6,796 nucleotides of DNA, taken from an uncultured Cocleimonas sp. (GTDB lineage: Bacteria > Pseudomonadota > Gammaproteobacteria > Thiotrichales > Thiotrichaceae). Numbering within the stretch: the stretch's first letter is position 1; the number at the start of each line of letters is the position of its first letter. The stretch spans positions 1 through 6,796 of the forward strand of contig CALJIH010000136.1 of assembly GCA_937974135.1 (NCBI GenBank), in the 5' to 3' direction. This document shows positions 1 through 4,284 of this stretch, piece after piece. The notes below the pieces were generated by a model that was not told the origin of the DNA, did not search any database, and saw nothing but the letters and a program-made list of their open reading frames with translations. Position numbers and translations under genes: made by a program.

Positions 1-177
1 GGTTACAATGAGGAGAAATGGCATTGGTCATATACACCATTATCACGCTTGATGTTACGAGATGCCCAAGGCTTATTAACCGATGAAAAAATTACTGGCT
101 TTCCGGGTAGTGAACACGCTGAAAGTTTATCCATCGTGAAAAACTATATTTTTGGTGTGCATCCCTGCTGTCGCTAA
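1..177 (+). CDS. C-terminal fragment of probable M15-family D-alanyl-D-alanine carboxypeptidase
   Basis: An open frame enters from the left edge and ends at TAA 175-177, leaving the last 58 residues. Near its start lies NEEKWHWSYTPLS (residues 3-15 of the fragment). The E-x-W-H element (E5, W7, H8) followed by W-S-Y-x-P-L is what I recognise from the end of the VanY/VanX-type M15 peptidase domain, where this Glu is the catalytic base and this His a zinc ligand. Such enzymes trim peptidoglycan stem peptides outside the cytoplasmic membrane. The upstream zinc ligands and any signal peptide lie outside the window, so family membership rests on this one motif. The tail ends in GVHPCCR with a Cys pair of unknown meaning. 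It is 48 nt upstream of pyrD on the same strand, so read-through into pyrD is possible. Confidence 0.62.
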   Translation, partial: GYNEEKWHWSYTPLSRLMLRDAQGLLTDEKITGFPGSEHAESLSIVKNYIFGVHPCCR

Positions 178-190
178 TTAACGATTCAGT

Positions 191-196
191 TATACT
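191..196 (+). promoter_or_regulatory. Candidate -10 box for pyrD
   Basis: TATACT matches the sigma-70 -10 consensus at five of six positions and sits in the short gap between the upstream stop codon and pyrD, about 30 nt before the pyrD start. The matching -35 region falls inside the end of the upstream gene and is poor (CTGTCG at 168-173, 17-nt spacing). Transcription would start near 203, giving a leader of about 23 nt. This is inference from one hexamer in A+T-rich DNA. Confidence 0.3.
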
Positions 197-225
197 CCTT
201 TGTTTGTCGCAAAACCTTAAACTTG

Positions 226-1245
226 ATGTATAAATTCTTTCGTAATTTCTTATTTCTCTTACCTGCAGAAGCCTCTCATGACTTAGCTTTATTTGCGCTT
301 GCTGTAGCAAATAAAACTGGTTTATTAAAGTTTTTCCAAGAGGATATACCACAGACTTCTGTAACGGTAATGGGCATAGAATTTCCCAATAAAATCGGGC
401 TTGCTGCGGGTTTAGATAAGAATGGAAAACACATCAAAGCTTTATCATACTTCGGTTTTGGATTTATTGAAGTGGGAACGGTGACTCCTTTAGCACAACC
501 TGGAAACGCAAAACCTCGTTTATTTAGATTACCCAAAGCAAACGCGATCATTAACCGAATGGGCTTTAACAATCATGGTATTGATCAACTCATCCAAAAC
601 GTAAACCTCGCCAAAGATGCAGGGTATAAAGGCGTGATTGGTATCAATATTGGTAAGAACTTAAACACTAACGTTGAAAATGCAGTAGATGATTATTTGA
701 TTGGTTTACGCCAAGCGTATTTTTATGCCGATTATATTACCGTCAATATTTCATCACCGAACACACCAGGTTTGCGCAGTTTACAAAACAGCGACGAGTT
801 AGATAATTTATTAAGCGCTATCAAAGCTGAACAGATGTCATTATCTTTGGAATTTAAAAAATATGTACCAATCGCGGTTAAAGTAGCGCCTGATTTAACA
901 AATGATGAAATTAAAGATATGGCTGAAACAATTCTAGCTAATAATATGGATGCATTGATCGCAACCAATACCACATTAGCAAGAGAAGCAGTCGAAGCAT
1001 TACCACATGGTGATGAAGCAGGTGGTTTAAGTGGTGAGCCTGTAAAAGAAATATCTACTCAAGTGATTGCAGAATTCCACAAGCATCTCAAGAACCAGGT
1101 TCCCATCATTGGCGTTGGTGGAATTGCATCAGCCTCAGATGCACAAGCAAAATTAGAAGCGGGTGCTGCATTGGTCCAAGTATACTCAGGACTCATTTAT
1201 GAAGGTCCTGGTTTGATAAAACGGTTACTCAAAGGAATTAAATAA
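226..1245 (+). CDS. pyrD: Dihydroorotate dehydrogenase (quinone), class 2
   Basis: PyrD oxidises dihydroorotate to orotate, the fourth step of de novo UMP synthesis, using FMN and passing electrons to membrane quinone. The 339-residue product aligns by eye with E. coli PyrD over its full length. Residues 1-40 form the amphipathic N-terminal extension that marks the membrane-associated class 2 enzymes. The FMN/substrate motifs are GLAAGLDKNG (58-67, with K65), RMGFNN (111-116), NISSPNTPGLR (174-184, catalytic base S177), the K219 segment VPIAVKVAPDL, ATNTTL (246-251), GGLSG (266-270), GVGGI (296-300) and LVQVYSG. All key residues are present. I chose ATG 226 (MYKFFRN) because it matches the E. 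coli N-terminus; an in-frame TTG lies directly before it at 223. No clear Shine-Dalgarno precedes either. It is convergent with the cytochrome gene, with a repeat copy in the 46-nt gap. Confidence 0.97.
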   Translation: MYKFFRNFLFLLPAEASHDLALFALAVANKTGLLKFFQEDIPQTSVTVMGIEFPNKIGLAAGLDKNGKHIKALSYFGFGFIEVGTVTPLAQPGNAKPRLFRLPKANAIINRMGFNNHGIDQLIQNVNLAKDAGYKGVIGINIGKNLNTNVENAVDDYLIGLRQAYFYADYITVNISSPNTPGLRSLQNSDELDNLLSAIKAEQMSLSLEFKKYVPIAVKVAPDLTNDEIKDMAETILANNMDALIATNTTLAREAVEALPHGDEAGGLSGEPVKEISTQVIAEFHKHLKNQVPIIGVGGIASASDAQAKLEAGAALVQVYSGLIYEGPGLIKRLLKGIK

Positions 1246-1271
1246 TTCCTATTTTTACGCCAAAACGCTTT

Positions 1272-1292
1272 AAAAGTAGGGGGGTGTCTTTT
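1272..1292 (+). repeat. Gene-end repeat, copy 1 (21-bp core)
   Basis: The core reads AAAAG, TA, six G, TGTC, TTTT, and is identical to the cores at 2191-2211 and 6758-6778. With copy 3 it shares one more base on the left (T) and two on the right (TA). The core ends AAAAG and CTTTT are inverted repeats around an 11-nt G-rich centre. Here flanking bases extend the match to TTAAAAG against CTTTTTAA with one bulged T. The copy fills most of the 46-nt gap between the convergent pyrD and cytochrome genes, and its last T is the first plus-strand base of the cytochrome stop codon. The only G-C pair in the possible stem makes it a poor intrinsic terminator by itself. Confidence 0.88.
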
Positions 1293-2068
1293 TAACTTCT
1301 TTTTAAACGTTTTAAGAATGCTTCACGAAACACCAATAGCATTTCATACTGTTTATCATCTAAAACTGCTTCGATTTTAGCCCTTGCTGCACCACTGGCC
1401 TTGACCATTTGTTCAACCCGTTTGGCGTTCACATCCGCAAGAATTTCAATTTCTGAGACATAATTTGCTTTACGTGAATCTAACGTTTGTAATTGTTGAT
1501 TAAAACTCAATACTTCTTCTCGCATAGGCTGCATCACAACTTCTTTCTCGGTGATTAATTCATTAATTTTGGTTAACTGTTCATCACTTAAATTGAGTTC
1601 ATCCATTTGCGCGGGGGATAAGCGAAATTGTCGAAGTAATAAACGTGAATATTGTTTCGCAGGTTTACCGCTGTGTTGGCGCTCATAGTGCTTTCTATAG
1701 GCTTCTGGTATTGCAACTTTATCGCTGAAAATATACTCTGCGATTTTTGTGACATCATCTTCAGCGACTGGGATTTTAGGCATCAGATTAAAATGCCGAA
1801 TAGCTCCCTTCATCAAACTTCGCTCTTCTTCTGGGTTGGCTACCCATGCATTGATAGCATCAACAAAAGTTAATTCCTCATCATGTACTGCCATATAATG
1901 ATTTTTTACTGCAAATATCGGAGGAGCAATACGTCGCTGACCTTGAGCTGTAGCACCATGGCAAGCTCCACAATGTTGTTGATAGAGTTTCTCACCATCT
2001 TCTTCGGCAAACGCTGTTACCGAAATTAAATTGAATAAACTAATAAAGGCAATAACTTGTATTTTCAT
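1292..2068 (-). CDS. Exported c-type cytochrome fused to a Spy/CpxP-like helical domain
   Basis: A 258-residue protein with a signal peptide at 1-21 (hydrophobic core IQVIAFISLFNLISV, cleavage expected after AFA), so it should be periplasmic. Residues 24-118 are a small class I cytochrome c domain: the heme-attachment motif CGACH at 33-37, and M96 in FNLMPKIP as the likely sixth heme ligand. Residues 140-258 are charged and helical, with three L-[ST/D]-x-x-Q motifs (LSPAQ 150-154, LSDEQ 160-164, LDDKQ 236-240) that recall the LTxxQ motifs of periplasmic Spy/CpxP and metal-sensor proteins. Electron transfer is supported by the heme motif; a stress- or metal-sensing or chaperone role for the C-terminus is inference. 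Its start ATG has a good ribosome site. The gene lies between two direct copies of the 21-bp repeat, downstream of the LysR gene on the same strand. Confidence 0.85.
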   Translation of the reverse strand: MKIQVIAFISLFNLISVTAFAEEDGEKLYQQHCGACHGATAQGQRRIAPPIFAVKNHYMAVHDEELTFVDAINAWVANPEEERSLMKGAIRHFNLMPKIPVAEDDVTKIAEYIFSDKVAIPEAYRKHYERQHSGKPAKQYSRLLLRQFRLSPAQMDELNLSDEQLTKINELITEKEVVMQPMREEVLSFNQQLQTLDSRKANYVSEIEILADVNAKRVEQMVKASGAARAKIEAVLDDKQYEMLLVFREAFLKRLKRS

Positions 2069-2072
2069 GATT

Positions 2073-2078
2073 ACACCT
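2073..2078 (-). promoter_or_regulatory. Ribosome binding site of the cytochrome gene
   Basis: On the minus strand AGGTGT, with core AGGTG at 2074-2078, stands 5 nt before the ATG at 2068. It supports that start, which also begins directly with the signal peptide. Confidence 0.6.
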
Positions 2079-2099
2079 ATGTTTAGAATGATATATCAA

Positions 2100-2119
2100 G
2101 TTATAGCTTAAAATATAAC
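2100..2119. promoter_or_regulatory. Inverted repeat upstream of the cytochrome gene
   Basis: GTTATA (2100-2105) and TATAAC (2114-2119) are a perfect 6-bp inverted repeat with an 8-nt spacer, 32 nt upstream of the cytochrome start codon, in the part of the 141-nt gap where its promoter should lie. It could be an operator or overlap a -10 box. The region is A+T-rich, so a chance palindrome is quite possible. I see no convincing -35/-10 pair around it. Confidence 0.3.
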
Positions 2120-2190
2120 ATCTGACTAGATAACCATTAGTGTAGGGTGCTTATCTTTACTAAAATTCTTACCTGATTCAAATTAGCTAC

Positions 2191-2211
2191 AAAAGTAGGG
2201 GGGTGTCTTTT
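2191..2211 (+). repeat. Gene-end repeat, copy 2 (21-bp core)
   Basis: The core is identical to copies 1 and 3, in the same plus-strand orientation. The flanks differ (CTAC on the left, AAGTTG on the right), so the shared unit here stops at the 21 bp plus one A. The last two bases of the core together with A2212 form the reverse complement of the TAA stop codon of the LysR gene. On the minus-strand transcript the repeat is a C-rich stretch (ACACCCCCCTA) directly after the stop. No target-site duplication is visible. Confidence 0.88.
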
Positions 2212-3163
2212 AAGTTGACATAGTATCTAGTAAAGCTTCAACTTCTTCTTCACTGTGAAAACATTCATTCATTAACTCTATAAAGCGTTGAGCAGGTGTG
2301 GATAGGAATTTACCTTTACGAGTAACAATGCCATAACTACGTTTAGGAAAGTACTTATCCAAAGATAATACGGTTAATTCATCTCTATCACGTTCTGTTA
2401 AACAAACATCAGTAACAATAGAAATACCAAGACCAATCTTCACATATTCTTTGATGACTTCCCATCCGCCTGCTTCTAAAGTCACTTTATAGTTAGTATT
2501 GTGCTGTGCAAAAACCATTTTAACGATGCGCCAGGTACTTAAATGACGCGGTGGTAAAATTAATCCATAAGGGCTAATTTCATTTAAACCACTGATTTGT
2601 TTTAGCTGTGCTAACGGGTGATTTTTTGGCGCAATCAGAACAGGGTTATAAGAAACCACTGGCTTATATTCAATATCATCGGGTATTTCTAACATTGAAC
2701 CAATGGCAATATCGATATCGTTATTACGTAACATCTCTAAACCAGATCTTCCTGTTTCATTTGCGAGACGTAGCTTGATACCAGGATACTGAGCGGTAAA
2801 ACGTTTTACAGGTTCTGGTAATACGTACAAAATTGTGGACTCACCAGCGGCTATTGAAAGCTCACCGGTGCTTAAATTACCACAATGTGCGCTGAATGTT
2901 TCATGCAAATGATCAACATTCTGCACTAAAGGTTCAGCCAGCTCATACAAAATCTTACCTTCAACGGTAAGCATAATTTGCGGACCATTTCTTTCGAATA
3001 AAGAAACTTCCATTTCTCTTTCAAGTGCTTGAATTTGAAGGGATACTGTTGGTTGACTAGCGAATAGTTTTTCTGCTGCTTTGGTGACACTACCGTGTTT
3101 AGCTACTTGACAAAAAGCTCTTAATTTTTTTAAACGGTTTTGTTTATAATAAATTGTGGTCAC
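2210..3163 (-). CDS. LysR-type transcriptional regulator, CysB-like
   Basis: The product has an N-terminal winged helix-turn-helix at about 12-71 (recognition region SVTKAAEKLFASQPTVSLQI, then a charged linker helix) and a periplasmic-binding-protein-like effector domain at about 97-300. EYVKIGLGISIVTD (239-252) resembles the ligand-domain end of CysB-like regulators, but nothing shows that the ligand is a sulfur compound. I place the start at GTG 3163 (MTTIYYKQNR, 317 residues): AAGGA at 3171-3175 stands 7 nt upstream, an ideal spacing. The longer in-frame start TTG 3178 would add five residues, overlap that site, and has no Shine-Dalgarno of its own. The gene is divergent from ppsR across an A+T-rich region with a 10-bp inverted repeat, the usual setting for autoregulation by this family. 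Its stop codon lies in repeat copy 2. The regulated genes are unknown. Confidence 0.9.
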   Translation of the reverse strand: MTTIYYKQNRLKKLRAFCQVAKHGSVTKAAEKLFASQPTVSLQIQALEREMEVSLFERNGPQIMLTVEGKILYELAEPLVQNVDHLHETFSAHCGNLSTGELSIAAGESTILYVLPEPVKRFTAQYPGIKLRLANETGRSGLEMLRNNDIDIAIGSMLEIPDDIEYKPVVSYNPVLIAPKNHPLAQLKQISGLNEISPYGLILPPRHLSTWRIVKMVFAQHNTNYKVTLEAGGWEVIKEYVKIGLGISIVTDVCLTERDRDELTVLSLDKYFPKRSYGIVTRKGKFLSTPAQRFIELMNECFHSEEEVEALLDTMST

Positions 3164-3170
3164 ATCAAAA

Positions 3171-3175
3171 TCCTT
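3171..3175 (-). promoter_or_regulatory. Ribosome binding site deciding the LysR start
   Basis: AAGGA on the minus strand is 7 nt before GTG 3163. It favours that codon over the in-frame TTG at 3178, which would place this site inside the coding sequence. Confidence 0.65.
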
Positions 3176-3213
3176 CAACTGGCTCTATGGTAATGTGAAT
3201 ATTAAACAACATT

Positions 3214-3241
3214 ATCATTAATATGTCTAATTATTAATGAT
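3214..3241. promoter_or_regulatory. Palindromic candidate operator between the LysR gene and ppsR
   Basis: ATCATTAATA (3214-3223) and TATTAATGAT (3232-3241) are perfect 10-bp inverted repeats around the 8-nt spacer TGTCTAAT. The site is about 50 nt upstream of the LysR start codon. LysR-type proteins commonly bind imperfect dyads of the T-N11-A kind in the region between their own gene and a divergent one, so this is the best operator candidate in the window. All arms are A/T-dominated, which raises the chance of a fortuitous palindrome; ten matched pairs are still notable. Assignment to this regulator is inference. Confidence 0.5.
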
Positions 3242-3316
3242 CATAAGCATAACCTTATTGAATTATTATTCATTTAAATGCTACTAAACAAGTCAGTTTT
3301 AATTCAATATTTTTTA

Positions 3317-3351
3317 GGCTTAATCTGTTGAAAGTTATTTATTATTAAGCC
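3317..3351. promoter_or_regulatory. Inverted repeat upstream of ppsR
   Basis: GGCTTAAT (3317-3324) and ATTAAGCC (3344-3351) are perfect 8-bp inverted repeats with a 19-nt spacer that contains TTGAAA (3328-3333), a possible -35 hexamer without a good -10 partner. The arms end about 80 nt before the ppsR start. It could be a two-site operator for a dimeric regulator or a leader hairpin. Confidence 0.38.
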
Positions 3352-3377
3352 ACATGCTGTATCCTTACCACCTTCAA

Positions 3378-3393
3378 AATTAGGCCACTAATT
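3378..3393. promoter_or_regulatory. Short inverted repeat just before ppsR
   Basis: AATTAG (3378-3383) and CTAATT (3388-3393) pair around GCCA, 37 nt upstream of the ppsR ATG. TTACCA at 3365-3370 with CTAATT at 17-nt spacing is a weak promoter candidate that would place the inverted repeat over the -10 box. I cannot define the ppsRA promoter with confidence. Confidence 0.25.
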
Positions 3394-3430
3394 GTGACTA
3401 AATCTTTTAACGTTGAGTTTGATTTGTAAC

Positions 3431-4282
3431 ATGGTTGAAAGCTCTAATCGAACTGTATTTTTTGTATCTGAAAGTACAGGTATCACTGCAGAAACAATGG
3501 GTCATAGCTTATTGTCTCAATTCCCGCATTTGGATTTTACGTATTTAAATCGTCCCTACGTAAACACCCTATATAAAGCTAAAGAATTAGTTAAAGAAAT
3601 CTCACAAGTGAGTAAACAACAGGGCTTTAAACCTCTTGTATTTGCCACCATGCCGGAGTTAGACGTAAATAGCATTTTAGAAAACGCTGACTGTCACTAT
3701 TACGAAATATTCGAAAACTTTATTGATAAAATAGGGCACGATTTACATACCACTCCAACCAGAGAGTCGGGATTAAGTCATGGTTTAGTCAATGAAAAAA
3801 CCTACGATGCACGTATTGATGCACTGAATTTCACCTTAAAACATGACGATGCAATGTCTCTTAAAACACTGGGTGAAGCGGATGTCATTATTGTTGGTGT
3901 TTCTCGATCTGGAAAAACCCCCACTTCACTCTATCTTGCGTTGAAGTATGGTGTAAAAGCAGCAAACTACCCAATTACCGACAGCGATTTTGATAAGCAT
4001 GCATTACCAGAGGTGCTGTTAGATAACAGAGATAAACTATTTGCAACCACGATTGAAGCTAAAAGGCTGCGTGAAATACGTGAAAAACGACGTCCTGCGA
4101 GTGAATATGCAGCCCTTAATAATTGTATAAGTGAAATTAAAAAAGCGCATCAGCTCTATGATAAATATGATTTACACCCAATGGATGTAACGCATCAGTC
4201 GATTGAAGAGTTATCCGCACAAATCGTAAGAAAACTAAAAGAAGAAGACTCTATTACCATCAAACCCTCAAAGGATTTATAA
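3431..4282 (+). CDS. ppsR: PEP synthase regulatory protein, bifunctional Ser/Thr kinase and Pi-dependent pyrophosphorylase
   Basis: PpsR (DUF299 family) inactivates PEP synthase by ADP-dependent phosphorylation of a threonine beside the catalytic phospho-histidine, and reactivates it by Pi-dependent removal that releases pyrophosphate. The 283-residue product matches E. coli PpsR (YdiA) throughout by eye: TVFFVSESTGITAETMGHSLLSQFP near the N-terminus (given as residues 8-32), the conserved block HGLVNEKTYDARIDALN (117-133), a P-loop GVSRSGKT (156-163) followed by PTSLYLA, then AANYP and the basic REIREKRRP segment. I chose ATG 3431 because it gives the family's usual N-terminal length; the longer TTG 3413 frame adds six residues and has no ribosome site. 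No strong Shine-Dalgarno is seen for 3431 either. It is followed after 2 nt by ppsA, its substrate gene, so the two form an operon. Confidence 0.95.
   Translation: MVESSNRTVFFVSESTGITAETMGHSLLSQFPHLDFTYLNRPYVNTLYKAKELVKEISQVSKQQGFKPLVFATMPELDVNSILENADCHYYEIFENFIDKIGHDLHTTPTRESGLSHGLVNEKTYDARIDALNFTLKHDDAMSLKTLGEADVIIVGVSRSGKTPTSLYLALKYGVKAANYPITDSDFDKHALPEVLLDNRDKLFATTIEAKRLREIREKRRPASEYAALNNCISEIKKAHQLYDKYDLHPMDVTHQSIEELSAQIVRKLKEEDSITIKPSKDL
4270..4275 (+). promoter_or_regulatory. Ribosome binding site of ppsA inside ppsR
   Basis: AAAGGA stands 9 nt before the ppsA ATG at 4285 and lies within the last codons of ppsR. With only two bases between the ppsR stop and the ppsA start, ribosomes ending ppsR could re-initiate on ppsA, which would keep regulator and enzyme linked in expression. 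Confidence 0.65.
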
Positions 4283-4284
4283 GA

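Noticed and set aside
276..974. Minus-strand ORFs within pyrD
   Set aside because: Both overlap the conserved PyrD reading frame and show no domain or start signal.
1279..1284. G-quadruplex at the six-G tract
   Set aside because: Each copy has only one G run, so an intramolecular four-run quadruplex cannot form.
1272..1292. Intrinsic terminator for pyrD formed by copy 1 alone
   Set aside because: The possible stem is AAAAG/CTTTT with one G-C pair and an 11-nt loop, too weak for a Rho-independent terminator despite the T run.
1652..1873. Plus-strand 73-residue ORF opposite the cytochrome gene
   Set aside because: It lies wholly inside the well-supported minus-strand cytochrome coding sequence, has no ribosome site and no recognisable domain; it is an antisense shadow.
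1272..2211. Integron-like gene cassette with attC sites
   Set aside because: The repeats are short, with no GTTRRRY core sites and no long imperfect hairpin; no integrase is visible. Only the gene-then-repeat layout is similar.
3164..3430. Small gene or structured RNA in the LysR-ppsR gap
   Set aside because: Stops are dense in all frames and the inverted repeats do not build a recognisable riboswitch or RNA family; short operators explain them more simply.
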